Assembly (NCBI GenBank): GCA_041592335.1
Contig: JBFHQE010000026.1
Coordinates: forward strand, 1-31,500
Direction of reading: 5' to 3'
DNA: 31,500 bases
From: JBFHQE01 sp041592335
GTDB taxonomy: Bacteria > Pseudomonadota > Gammaproteobacteria > Thiohalobacterales > Thiohalobacteraceae
Shown here in pieces: positions 16,171 through 24,939 of this stretch. Position numbers and translations under genes: made by a program. A model generated the notes under the pieces. That model saw nothing but the letters and a program-made list of their open reading frames with translations, did not search any database and was not told where the DNA came from. Numbering within the stretch: position 1 is the stretch's first letter; each line of letters opens with the position of its first letter.

Positions 16171-17232
16171 ATGACAAACCGATTGAAGAATGTCCTGCTG
16201 ATTACCGCCGCACTCGGACTGTGCGGCGTTGCTTTATCCGGCTGCAACGAACCTCCAGCACCCCAGCAGCGGGAAGTCCCGGCGCATCGCGTCGAGGTTA
16301 CACCGGTCGGCGTGCAAAGCCTGGGCATTACCCAGGTACGCACCGGCACCCTGCGCGCGCGCAAGCATGTACGGCTGCACAACCAGGAGGCCGGACGCAT
16401 TACCGACCTGCCGGTGTACGAAGGCGACCGGGTGCAACAGGACCAGTTGCTGGTGCAACTGGACGACCGGCTGCTGAAGGCGGAACTGGCCAAGGCGCAG
16501 GCAAACCGCCACCAGGCACAGGAAGATCTGGCACGGGTGCAACGCCTGTCGCAAAAGAACCTCATCTCACAGGATGAAAAGGTGCGCGCCCTGACCGCAC
16601 TGGAGGTGACCGAAGCCGAGGTCAAGCTACTGCAGACCCGCCTGAGTTACACCCGTATCCTGTCGCCCTTCGCTGGCATTATCACCGAACGACTGGCGGA
16701 GCCGGGCGATGCCGTCCCTGCCTATGAACACCTGCTGTCCCTGGCCGATCCCGATTCACTGATCACCGAATTACGCGTTTCCGAGTTGCTGCACTCACAA
16801 CTTGATACCGGCGCAGCAGTCAGAGTCAGCATCGATGCGCTTGGCGCGGAAACATTCACCGGCCACATTAGCCGCATTCATCCAACCGTCGACCCGCTGA
16901 CCCGCCAGGGCATTATCGAAGTGTTACTGGAACCGGTTCCTGCGGGTGCCCGCGCCGGTCAGCTATGCCGGGTCAGTATCACCTCCCCGGCAAGCGAAAA
17001 ACGCGTCATACCACTCCAGGCCTTACGCCGCGACAACCAGGGTGACTATGTGTTCGTAATCAGTGACAACCAGGCGCAACGCCGCAGCATTCATACCGGC
17101 GCCACCTTTGAGCAGTGGATCGAAGTGCTGGACGGCCTGAGCGACGGCGAACAGGTGGTGACAAAGGGTTTCCTCGGCCTGGCTGACGGTAGCACGGTCG
17201 CCATTCTTCCGGCTAAAGACAGCGATGGCTGA
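16171..17232 (+). CDS. RND efflux system periplasmic adaptor (membrane fusion lipoprotein)
   Basis: This 353-residue adaptor has a lipoprotein signal with lipobox LSGC (Cys25). Its order is barrel and lipoyl half (VRLHNQEAGRITDLPVYEGDRV), a coiled-coil hairpin of helices at about 90-150, the second lipoyl half (SPFAGIITERLAEPGDAV), and a beta-barrel plus membrane-proximal domain. It links the inner-membrane pump to an outer-membrane channel. A TTG at 16162 would add three residues and is nearer to the GGAG at 16146; ATG 16171 is chosen because it leads straight into the signal peptide. It overlaps the pump gene by eight bases. No outer-membrane factor gene is adjacent. Confidence 0.85.
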   Translation: MTNRLKNVLLITAALGLCGVALSGCNEPPAPQQREVPAHRVEVTPVGVQSLGITQVRTGTLRARKHVRLHNQEAGRITDLPVYEGDRVQQDQLLVQLDDRLLKAELAKAQANRHQAQEDLARVQRLSQKNLISQDEKVRALTALEVTEAEVKLLQTRLSYTRILSPFAGIITERLAEPGDAVPAYEHLLSLADPDSLITELRVSELLHSQLDTGAAVRVSIDALGAETFTGHISRIHPTVDPLTRQGIIEVLLEPVPAGARAGQLCRVSITSPASEKRVIPLQALRRDNQGDYVFVISDNQAQRRSIHTGATFEQWIEVLDGLSDGEQVVTKGFLGLADGSTVAILPAKDSDG

Positions 17233-20200
17233 GCAGGAAAACTGGCGCTCCTTGCGACGCGGCGGCCTGGCCGCCTGGTCAATTCGCCATCCCATCGGTA
17301 TCACCATGATCACGCTGGCGCTGGTGGTACTCGGTGCCTTTGCCTTTCTGCGCCTGTCGGTTGATCTGTTACCGCAGATCATCTATCCCGAAATTCGCGT
17401 GCGTATTCTGGATCCCGGCGTCCCGGCGCGCATCATGGAAGACCAGGTCACGCGTCAGCTGGAAGAACAGCTGGCGATCACCGAAAACGCCGTCTCGGTC
17501 TATTCCGAAAGCAGCGAAGGCGCCAGCCTGGTACAACTCGACTTCCCATACGGCAGCGATATTGACCTGGCGTTGCGCGATGCCAGCACCCGGCTCGATC
17601 GCGCCAAGCGCTTCCTGCCCGATTCGATCGATCCCCCCATTATTTACAAACGCGATCCTTCGCAGATTGCAGTAGCGGAATATGTCGTGAGTTCGGCAGA
17701 CCGCGATGCGGTGGCGCTGCGTTCCTGGGTGGACTACAGCTTCAGCAAGTGGTTTTTGAATCTGCCCGGCGTAGCCTCGGTGGAAGTCGGCGGTGGACTG
17801 ATCCGGGAAATACAGGTCCTGCCCAATCTGTTGCGGCTGGCCGCCGTGGGTTTATCGCTGACCGAACTCGAAACCCAGATTCAACAGGCCAACCAGGACA
17901 TCCCCGGCGGTCGACTGGAAGCCATCGGTCGCGAATTTTCCAGCCGCACCCAGGGCCGCTTCACCAGCGTCGAACAACTCAAGCAACTGCCACTGACCCT
18001 GCCGGATGGCAGCAACATCACACTCGCCGAAGTGGCGGAAGTGCGCGACACCCATGAAGATGAAATCCTGAGAGTGCGTTTCAACGGTACCCAGGGCATC
18101 AAGGTATCGATCCAGAAACAACCGCGCGCCAACTCGGTCGACGTGGTGGACGCCGTCGATCAACGCATCCAGTGGATGCAGTCGGAAGGGTTATTACCCG
18201 GCGACATTCATGTCGACAAGGTATCCGACCAGGCCGTGTATGTGCGCCATGCGCTCAACAACGCAGCCCTTGCCGGTTTGAGTGGCGCACTGCTGGCCAT
18301 GCTGGTGGTATACATCTTTCTCGGCGACATCCGGCGCACGCTGGTCATCGGCAGCGCCATGCCTATCGCGATCGCGGTGACCTTTGTCGCCATGTCGATG
18401 AGCGACCTGACACTGAACATCATGACGCTGGGCGGTCTCGCAATCGGCATCGGCATGCTGGTGGATAACACCATCGTCATGCTGGAAAACATTCAACGTC
18501 ACCAGAAAACGGGCGAAGATGCGATCACGGCAGGGACTTCCGCCGCGCGCGAAGTGAACAGCGCCATTGTCGCTTCGACTTCCACCAACCTGGCCGCCAT
18601 CCTGCCGTTTCTGCTGATTGGCGGCCTGACCGGTCTGTTGTTTCGCGAACTCATCTTCACGGTTGCAGCGGCCATCTTCTCTTCCATGCTGGTCGCGCTC
18701 ACACTGGTACCGGCCTGGGCCAGTCACATGAAGCAACGCCCGGCCAATCGTATGCGGCTGCAGTTCGACAAGTTCATGCACTGGCTGCAGGATCGTTATG
18801 AACACCTGCTGCAACGGCTGATCGCCCACGCCAGCTGGCAGCTGGGAACACTCATCATCTTTATCCTGGCGCTGTTCATCACCGTCCCACACTTCCTGCA
18901 GGGCAAGAGTATTTTTCTGCCCAGTTTTGACGAGGGCGCCGTGTATGTGAATGTCAGCGCCGATCCGGGTATTGCACTGGAAAACATGGATGTGGGCGTG
19001 ACACAGATCGAGCAGTTGCTGATGAACGAGCCCACGGTGAAAAACGTATTCGTCATTACTGGTGGTTTTATCTTTGGCCGTACTGAACGCGAGGAAAGTA
19101 GCAGCGCCTCCATTTATGTTGAACTGGTGCCTTCCACCGAACGCGACATTAATTCACAGGCCTGGGTAGGCATGATGACCAAGAAGATCGAAGCGCTCGA
19201 GCTGGTCGGCTTCCGCGTTTATATGCGGGTGCGCGGCGTGCGCGGTCTGCGCACCAGCGCCAGCGACGACGAGGTCACATTACGCGTACAGGGCCCTGAC
19301 CTCGAGACGCTGGACGAGATTGCGCATACATTGACTCAAAAGCTGCGTGGCATACCCGGTTTGCGCAATGCCTCGTTCCCGGGTGAAGAGGTACGTCAGG
19401 AACTGGCTATCAATGTCGATCGCGTGCGCGCCGCGCAACTCGGGCTATCCGTGGAAGCCATTGGCAAGGCGATTGAAACGGCGCTGAACGGCCGCGACAT
19501 CAGCGATTACATCGACGGTGATCGTGAATACAACATCCTGATGCGCCTTCCCAAACCTGAGATCCAGAGCATTGTCGATCTCAGGGGACTGCTGCTGTTC
19601 GCGCCCAGCAACGAGCGCGCGGAAGTCTATCTGGGCGATGTCGCGGAGATCCAGTTTATTTCCGCGCCCTCCAAGATTCAGCGCGATCAACAGCAACGCA
19701 TCACGGAAGTCACGGCCTCCCTGACCGGCACTCACACCATTGCCGAAGTCAATCAGCAGGTACAGGCCATACTCGCCGAGCTGGCGTTGCCCAATGGTTA
19801 TCGCATTTATGATGTCGGTGAAATCCGGGCCCTGCAGCAAGGTCAGAGCCAGGCGGTCATCCTGATTGGTCTGGCGATCTTCCTGGTGTTCGTGGTGATG
19901 GCGGTGCAATACGAATCGCTGCGCAACCCGATCGTCATTCTGCTCGGCATTCCTTTTGCCGCGATTGGCGCAGCCGTTGGTTTACCGGCTTTCGACGTGC
20001 CACTGTCGATGCCGATCTGGCTCGGCCTGATCATGCTGGCTGGTATCGTGGTCAATAATGCGATTGTGCTCGTTGAATATATTGAGCTATTGAAAGACGA
20101 AGGGCTGGCAACGGCCGAAGCGATTGCCCGCGCGGGCGCCATTCGCCTGCGGCCAATCATGATGACCACCCTGACGACTGTGGTAGGTCTGTTGCCATTA

Positions 20201-20335
20201 TCGATCGGCGTTGGACAAGGTTCCGAGATGCTGCAACCACTGGCGCAAACCATCGTGTTTGGCCTAAGCTTCTCATTACTGGTTAGCTTATTGCTGATAC
20301 CCGTGTTTTACTATCGGCTGCATCCACAGAGGTAA
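17225..20335 (+). CDS. RND efflux pump, AcrB/HAE family permease
   Basis: This 1036-residue inner-membrane transporter has the AcrB/MexB-type duplicated fold: an N-terminal membrane helix (about 25-45), a periplasmic domain starting SVDLLPQIIYPEIRV, a helix bundle with the proton-relay residue Asp414 in GIGMLVDNTIVMLENI, a second periplasmic loop (FDEGAVYVNVSADPG) and a second helix bundle ending in LLIPVFYYRLHP. The family is proton-driven and exports drugs, dyes, lipids or metals; the substrate cannot be read from the sequence. It is translationally coupled to the adaptor gene, and a pentapeptide-repeat gene follows four bases later. Confidence 0.92.
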   Translation: MAEQENWRSLRRGGLAAWSIRHPIGITMITLALVVLGAFAFLRLSVDLLPQIIYPEIRVRILDPGVPARIMEDQVTRQLEEQLAITENAVSVYSESSEGASLVQLDFPYGSDIDLALRDASTRLDRAKRFLPDSIDPPIIYKRDPSQIAVAEYVVSSADRDAVALRSWVDYSFSKWFLNLPGVASVEVGGGLIREIQVLPNLLRLAAVGLSLTELETQIQQANQDIPGGRLEAIGREFSSRTQGRFTSVEQLKQLPLTLPDGSNITLAEVAEVRDTHEDEILRVRFNGTQGIKVSIQKQPRANSVDVVDAVDQRIQWMQSEGLLPGDIHVDKVSDQAVYVRHALNNAALAGLSGALLAMLVVYIFLGDIRRTLVIGSAMPIAIAVTFVAMSMSDLTLNIMTLGGLAIGIGMLVDNTIVMLENIQRHQKTGEDAITAGTSAAREVNSAIVASTSTNLAAILPFLLIGGLTGLLFRELIFTVAAAIFSSMLVALTLVPAWASHMKQRPANRMRLQFDKFMHWLQDRYEHLLQRLIAHASWQLGTLIIFILALFITVPHFLQGKSIFLPSFDEGAVYVNVSADPGIALENMDVGVTQIEQLLMNEPTVKNVFVITGGFIFGRTEREESSSASIYVELVPSTERDINSQAWVGMMTKKIEALELVGFRVYMRVRGVRGLRTSASDDEVTLRVQGPDLETLDEIAHTLTQKLRGIPGLRNASFPGEEVRQELAINVDRVRAAQLGLSVEAIGKAIETALNGRDISDYIDGDREYNILMRLPKPEIQSIVDLRGLLLFAPSNERAEVYLGDVAEIQFISAPSKIQRDQQQRITEVTASLTGTHTIAEVNQQVQAILAELALPNGYRIYDVGEIRALQQGQSQAVILIGLAIFLVFVVMAVQYESLRNPIVILLGIPFAAIGAAVGLPAFDVPLSMPIWLGLIMLAGIVVNNAIVLVEYIELLKDEGLATAEAIARAGAIRLRPIMMTTLTTVVGLLPLSIGVGQGSEMLQPLAQTIVFGLSFSLLVSLLLIPVFYYRLHPQR

Positions 20336-20339
20336 ACCC

Positions 20340-20684
20340 ATGGACGAATCCAAACCGGTCATCTCCGACGATCCTTTTTACATGTTGCTGCGCGATGGCG
20401 ACATTCAGGAATTCAATGCCGCGCGCAAGAAAGGCGAAGCCATCAACCTTTCGGGAATGGATTTACGTGGACTCGATCTACGTGGCATTGATGCCAAGGG
20501 ACTCGATCTCTCCAACTGTTATCTCAGACAGGCAGACCTGCGTGGTATCGACCTGAGCGAAGCCAATCTCCATGGCGCCAGCATCCATGCCGCCAAAATT
20601 TCCGGCTGCCTGTTTCCCAGGCAGCTGTCCGCGGATGAAATACGCCTGTCGCTGGAACACGGCACGCGCATGCGTTACCAGTAA
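20340..20684 (+). CDS. Pentapeptide-repeat protein
   Basis: This 114-residue protein has about ten tandem A(D/N)LxX-type pentapeptides between residues 35 and 90 (INLSGMDLRGLDLRGIDAKG, then LSNCYLRQADLRGIDLSEAN), which would make a short right-handed beta-helix. No signal peptide is seen. Its ribosome site GAGG lies within the stop region of the RND gene, so it belongs to that operon. Some pentapeptide proteins mimic DNA and protect gyrase, but this one is short and its role is unknown. Its end overlaps the convergent DUF255 gene by ten bases. Confidence 0.82.
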   Translation: MDESKPVISDDPFYMLLRDGDIQEFNAARKKGEAINLSGMDLRGLDLRGIDAKGLDLSNCYLRQADLRGIDLSEANLHGASIHAAKISGCLFPRQLSADEIRLSLEHGTRMRYQ

Positions 20685-22474
20685 CTGGCATAACCAAGCA
20701 CGTCTTCCGCCAACAGCCTACGGGCATTTTCCCACGCCTGGTTTAATGGCGCCTCGGACAGCGCATCCGGCTCAAGAGATCGCACCGCACGCGTAAGTTT
20801 CATCACAATGGCCGGCGGCGCAGGTAGCGCCGTATCCGGCAATGCCGCAGCGGCAAAATGCCAGGGCAGCACATTCTCCCGCGCCATGCGCCACTGATCC
20901 TCCTCATAGAATGTCCAGCACCGCTCCAGCACTACCAGTAATTCATCAAGCACTGCTTTGTCCTGTCTGATTTGATACTCACCCCATAGCGCCTGCACCA
21001 GGTAAGCCAGGTCTTCCAGCTCGGCCGGCACACCATGTCCGTTTTCACTTTGACGATACCATTGCCTATCAATTTGAAACTCTTTGCGTATCCTGCCTAG
21101 CAACTGCATGGCGTGTTCGGCATAAGGATTGGAGCTATCGTCGGGAAAATATTGCGCAAGCCCCAGCAAGGAAGAAACGGCCAGCGCGTTATTACCCAGC
21201 AACGCCTTGTCATCCAGGGCATGCACGGGTTTGTCGACGTTCGCCAGCTGCTCACGGATGGCGCGCAGGCTTTTCCTGAGTTCAGCTTGAGTAAGCGAAA
21301 ACTGTTTCGCCAAAGCGGCATCACCGACGACAGGCATCAACTGCATTGAGGCCGCCTGGCTGGCTGTGGTTTTGATGCCAAACCAGTGCAACGCAATTGA
21401 CTGCAATTTTTCGTTGGACAGTGCCGATTTCACCTGGTCTTCTGTCCACAGATAAGCAGCGCCCTCATTACCCTGCTGGTCAACCGCGGACAGGGAGGAT
21501 CGGTACAGACCATCCCGGAAAAACAACTTCTTCATGGCATCGGCCGTATCAGTTGCCAGTTGCAGGTAACCCTGACCCGGAAACAGTTTTTCCGCTTCAG
21601 CGAACAACGTTACCAGCAAGGCATTATCCACCAGCATTTTTTCATAATGCGGGATTAACCAATCCGGCGTTGTAGTGTAACGAAAGAACCCGCCGTTAAT
21701 GTGATCGCGCAACCCCTTGCTGGCCATCTGTTCCAGGGTCAAGCGCAGAAAATCCGCCAGCGCCTCATCCGGTTGTTGCCGATACTGGGAGAACAGCGCC
21801 AACAGCAGGGGAACACGCGGAAACTTTGCCTGAATTCCAAAGCCGCCCTGCAACTCATCCTGCTGCAGACGCACTTCCACCATCAGACGCTCATTCGTGG
21901 GCGCCTCGATTTCTGTAAAGCGCCCGGCGGGAGACCGACTTAATGTCTCGGCTGCCGCATGAGCCAGCTCGGAAAGGCGCTCCGGATTTTGCTGCCAGCG
22001 CGTCTGTACATTGTTTAACACACCGATGAATTCATCTCTGGGCAAATACACAAAGCCCGTGATGGGATAACCTTCCGGCGTCAGCACTACGTTCAATGGC
22101 CAACCCGCATAACCGCGCACGCGCCGCACAAACTCGAGCAGCTGTTTATCTATCGCCTGATGTTGCTCCCGGTCCAGCTTGATAGCCACGAAGTTTTTAT
22201 TCACAACTTCCGCCACCGCTGCATCCTGAAAACTTTCCTGCTGCATCACATGACACCAGTGACAGGCAAAATAACCGGAAGAGATAAAAATAAGTCGCTG
22301 CTGTTTTTTTGCCAGTTCTATCGCTTTATTGTCCAGAACTCGCCAGTTAACAGGATCGTTGGCATGCAGGCGAAGATAGGGGGAAGAGTGTTCGGCCAGC
22401 AATTGACCAGCTGAAAGCTTTTCTGGCAACCCTATTACAACAAGGAAGAGTAGCAGATTAGCCAGCTTATACAT
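20675..22474 (-). CDS. DUF255 thioredoxin-domain protein, signal-peptide form
   Basis: This 599-residue protein belongs to the YyaL/SPATA20-type family: an N-terminal thioredoxin-like domain with SPYLRLHANDPVNW and the CHWC motif at 71-74, followed by an alpha/alpha-barrel-like region (about 190-560). It is shorter than the usual 650-700 residues. It begins with a hydrophobic signal-like stretch (residues 3-22, ending KLSAG), so it is probably exported, unlike the cytoplasmic members. Its ATG lies only 13 bases after the HNH nuclease stop, so it depends on an upstream promoter. Function is unknown; a periplasmic thiol-redox role is a guess from the signal and CxxC. Confidence 0.82.
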   Translation of the reverse strand: MYKLANLLLFLVVIGLPEKLSAGQLLAEHSSPYLRLHANDPVNWRVLDNKAIELAKKQQRLIFISSGYFACHWCHVMQQESFQDAAVAEVVNKNFVAIKLDREQHQAIDKQLLEFVRRVRGYAGWPLNVVLTPEGYPITGFVYLPRDEFIGVLNNVQTRWQQNPERLSELAHAAAETLSRSPAGRFTEIEAPTNERLMVEVRLQQDELQGGFGIQAKFPRVPLLLALFSQYRQQPDEALADFLRLTLEQMASKGLRDHINGGFFRYTTTPDWLIPHYEKMLVDNALLVTLFAEAEKLFPGQGYLQLATDTADAMKKLFFRDGLYRSSLSAVDQQGNEGAAYLWTEDQVKSALSNEKLQSIALHWFGIKTTASQAASMQLMPVVGDAALAKQFSLTQAELRKSLRAIREQLANVDKPVHALDDKALLGNNALAVSSLLGLAQYFPDDSSNPYAEHAMQLLGRIRKEFQIDRQWYRQSENGHGVPAELEDLAYLVQALWGEYQIRQDKAVLDELLVVLERCWTFYEEDQWRMARENVLPWHFAAAALPDTALPAPPAIVMKLTRAVRSLEPDALSEAPLNQAWENARRLLAEDVLGYASYW

Positions 22475-22487
22475 CGCACTAATAAAA

Positions 22488-23072
22488 TTAATCCAGGCTG
22501 GATTTTGCCTGCTTAGGAAATTTCTTTACCAGCCACTTAAGCAGCTCCAACTGATCGTCCGCCTTTGCCCTCCTAACCTGGATAAGTAATTTTTGGGCAG
22601 ACGGCCTATCTAAGGTTAAGTTAGACGCACCCTCATTACAAACAGAGCAAAGCGCTCTTAGGTTAGCAGGCTCGTCATCGCCACCCTGGGATTTATCTAT
22701 GACATGGCCAATATGTAGCCGAGTTTTCCGAGTAGGATCATAAGGGTGAGGCTCGCCAGCGACAGCCCCACACATCTGACATGTAAAGCCATTCCTATCC
22801 AGCACATATGCTCTTGTTTCTTTTGATATGGCTCGCTCGAACGCAGGCTCTGGCTTAGCAGTCTCCAACAAATATTGGCCAGGCTTCAAATCACTACGAT
22901 CGTTATGAGTTAGAATTTGATAACCTTCCTCTGAGCGCAGCTCTCGGACTCTTCTCGCCCACTCGCTTTGGTTTCCAGAAACCCGCCTTAGCTCATCAGA
23001 ATTCATGATGCGCCCGATATTGTTAAGAAAATGCTCTCTTAGTTTGGTTTTAGCACCGATTTTTTTAGTCAT
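22488..23072 (-). CDS. HNH endonuclease, probable restriction enzyme
   Basis: This 194-residue protein has an N-terminal helical DNA-binding-like domain (SDELRRVSGNQSEWARRVRE, residues 25-44) and a C-terminal HNH finger: Cys98 and Cys101 in CQMCG, His120 in LHIGHVIDKSQGGDD, Asn137 and Cys142/Cys145 in NLRALCSVCNEG. It lies 14 bases after a cytosine methyltransferase gene on the same strand, which is the arrangement of a type II restriction-modification pair. The recognition site cannot be predicted here. Base composition is more AT-rich than in the tat and his genes, consistent with transfer. The nuclease could also be a nicking or modification-dependent enzyme. Confidence 0.82.
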   Translation of the reverse strand: MTKKIGAKTKLREHFLNNIGRIMNSDELRRVSGNQSEWARRVRELRSEEGYQILTHNDRSDLKPGQYLLETAKPEPAFERAISKETRAYVLDRNGFTCQMCGAVAGEPHPYDPTRKTRLHIGHVIDKSQGGDDEPANLRALCSVCNEGASNLTLDRPSAQKLLIQVRRAKADDQLELLKWLVKKFPKQAKSSLD

Positions 23073-23086
23073 TAGTTATTAAATTT

Positions 23087-24046
23087 TCACCCTGCAACTG
23101 CGAATAATTTCTTTGCAGTTAAGCACTGGTATATTTGTTTTGCAACAGCATGCGCCACTGGGGGAGGGAAGGCGTTACCCACTTGGCGATAAGCAGGCGT
23201 CTTTTTCCCAATAAATCGCCACTCGTCTGGAAACCCTTGAATCCGGGCCACCATATCAACGGTTAATCTTGGCATACCGACAAAATCCTTTCCAGGAGGC
23301 TCATCTGCTATTGTTTTCCCATTAACGCCAAGTGTCGCCCAAGCTTTCTTCGCCCTGGTAGGCCCTAAATCCGGCCCCCCATGTTTTTTTGAACCACCCA
23401 CAATAGTTGGCGCAATATCGTCGGCTATTTCAGCCCACTTATCAGCACCACGCCAACCATTTGCTTTCATCTGGTCCAGTAACAGAACACCAACCGTTGG
23501 TGGGCTTTTAATATTGGGGGTACACCATTGAAATAATGAGGCCAAAGGCTTCCTAATTGCCACAATCACCACTCTGGGCCGCAGCTGGGAAACCCCGTAG
23601 TCGGATGCATTTAACAATCGCCAGTCGACCTCATAACCCATTTTTTGCAGTTGTCGCTTTAAATTCAACCGGTAATCTTCAAACACCCCGTCCAAAAAAC
23701 CACGGACATTTTCCAACATCACCGCTGATGGGCGGATTTCGTCAACCAATCGCAAAGCCTCGGGGAATAGGTCTCTTTCATCATCCTTCCCTAGCTGCTT
23801 ACCCGCCTTGGAAAACGGTGGACATGGTACCCCTCCTGCCAGAAGATCCATCCCTCGATACATCGTACCGTTAAATTCCTTAACATCCCCCTCAACAACA
23901 TTCCAATTCGGTCTGTTAAAACGTAGCGTATCGCAGCAACGATTATCAATTTCCACCAACGCCTGAGCACCAAAACCCGCCTTCTCAAGCCCTAATGCCT
24001 GCCCTCCGGCACCAGCACAGATTTCCACTGTAGACAAGGTAGACAT
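23087..24046 (-). CDS. DNA (cytosine-5) methyltransferase
   Basis: This 319-residue protein has the 5mC methyltransferase motifs in order: motif I EICAGAGGQALGLE (8-21), motif IV with catalytic Cys75 in GGVPCPPFSKAG, motif VI ENVRGF (112-117), motif VIII QLRPRVV (154-160), the target-recognition region (about 180-258, with GGSKKHGGPDLGP), motif IX (260-276) and motif X GNAFPPPVA (290-298). The usual PCQPFS has become PCPPFS, a tolerated variant. It should protect host sites against the adjacent HNH nuclease. The ATG at 24046 is preceded by GAGG ten bases upstream and by a promoter that overlaps a LexA-like box. Confidence 0.9.
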   Translation of the reverse strand: MSTLSTVEICAGAGGQALGLEKAGFGAQALVEIDNRCCDTLRFNRPNWNVVEGDVKEFNGTMYRGMDLLAGGVPCPPFSKAGKQLGKDDERDLFPEALRLVDEIRPSAVMLENVRGFLDGVFEDYRLNLKRQLQKMGYEVDWRLLNASDYGVSQLRPRVVIVAIRKPLASLFQWCTPNIKSPPTVGVLLLDQMKANGWRGADKWAEIADDIAPTIVGGSKKHGGPDLGPTRAKKAWATLGVNGKTIADEPPGKDFVGMPRLTVDMVARIQGFPDEWRFIGKKTPAYRQVGNAFPPPVAHAVAKQIYQCLTAKKLFAVAG

Positions 24047-24082
24047 TGCAACAAAACCTCTTTAAAACTCCCGAAACAATAG

Positions 24083-24098
24083 CTGTATATAAACACAG
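24083..24098 (-). promoter_or_regulatory. LexA (SOS) box upstream of the methyltransferase gene
   Basis: The sequence CTGT-ATATAAAC-ACAG (plus strand) is an exact CTGT-N8-ACAG LexA motif with an AT-rich spacer very close to the E. coli consensus. It lies 37 bases upstream of the methyltransferase ATG and covers the candidate -10 element, so LexA binding would block transcription of the restriction-modification pair and, by read-through, of the DUF255 gene. Confidence 0.65.
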
Positions 24099-24115
24099 TG
24101 TTCTTTCTACCGCAA
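24087..24115 (-). promoter_or_regulatory. Candidate promoter of the restriction-modification pair
   Basis: On the minus strand TTGCGG (24115-24110) is followed after 17 bases by TTATAT (24092-24087), or after 18 bases by TATATA. Transcription would begin near 24080 and leave a leader of about 34 bases. The -35 lies just after the tatC stop codon, so the pair brings its own promoter into the tat transcript. Confidence 0.5.
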
Positions 24116-24120
24116 GCCAC

Positions 24121-24939
24121 TCAGGATTTATGTTCTTCCTGGTCGATGCGATCGAGCTCGGCTTCCATTTCTTCATCCGTCATGGGTTGATAGTCCGATT
24201 CAGGCTGCGGCCGCCTGATTCGTCGCGAAATCAGCACGCCCACTTCAAACAGCAACCACATCGGCACCGCGAGCAGGGTTTGTGAAATAATGTCCGGCGG
24301 CGTTAACAACATACCGACAACGAAGGCACCGACGATAATATAGGGCCGCTTGGCGGCCAGCGCATCCGCCGTGGTGGCACCGATAAAGACCAGCACGAAA
24401 GCAATGATTGGCACCTGGAATGCCAGCCCGAAGGCAAAAAACAGCATTAACGCGAAATCCAGGAACTCGCCGATATCGGGCGCCAGCTCCACCGACTCCG
24501 GCCCGGTGCTGGTCATAAACATGGAAACAATTGGCAGAATAACAAAATAGGCAAAGGCGGCACCGGCATAAAACAGGAAGGTGCTGGAAGCGAGCACCGG
24601 CAGCGCGATCTTTTTTTCGTGGATATAAAGTCCGGGCGCAATAAACGACCAGGCCTGGTACAACACCCAGGGCATAGCAATAAAGATCGCCACCACCAGC
24701 GTGGCCTTCAACGGAATCAAAAATGGCGCTATCACCCGAATGGCGATCAGCGAGCTGCCTTCCGGCATGTTGCGCGATAAAGGATCGGCCAGAATATTAA
24801 AGATATCGTTGGAGAAAGGGCTTAGCACCAGGAACACCAGCAACACACCCAGCACCATGCGCAATACACGATCGCGCAACTCCAGCAGATGCGACATGAA
24901 AGGCTGTTCGTTCAATCCGGCTTTATTCTGATCGGCCAC
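24121..24939 (-). CDS. tatC: Sec-independent protein translocase TatC
   Basis: This 272-residue inner-membrane protein has six membrane segments and the TatC landmarks: SHLLELRDR near the N-terminus, which contacts twin-arginine signal peptides, then LYQAWSFIAPGLYIHEKK and FAFGLAFQVPI. It forms the receptor complex with TatB for folded proteins with RR signal peptides. The C-terminal tail is rich in Glu and Asp. It overlaps tatB by 17 bases. Its stop is followed directly by the methyltransferase promoter. Confidence 0.95.
   Translation of the reverse strand: MADQNKAGLNEQPFMSHLLELRDRVLRMVLGVLLVFLVLSPFSNDIFNILADPLSRNMPEGSSLIAIRVIAPFLIPLKATLVVAIFIAMPWVLYQAWSFIAPGLYIHEKKIALPVLASSTFLFYAGAAFAYFVILPIVSMFMTSTGPESVELAPDIGEFLDFALMLFFAFGLAFQVPIIAFVLVFIGATTADALAAKRPYIIVGAFVVGMLLTPPDIISQTLLAVPMWLLFEVGVLISRRIRRPQPESDYQPMTDEEMEAELDRIDQEEHKS

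Noticed and set aside
18194..18892. A 232-codon minus-strand frame inside the RND pump gene
   Set aside because: It is antisense to a clear pump gene and is rich in His, Gln and Asp, as expected of a codon shadow.
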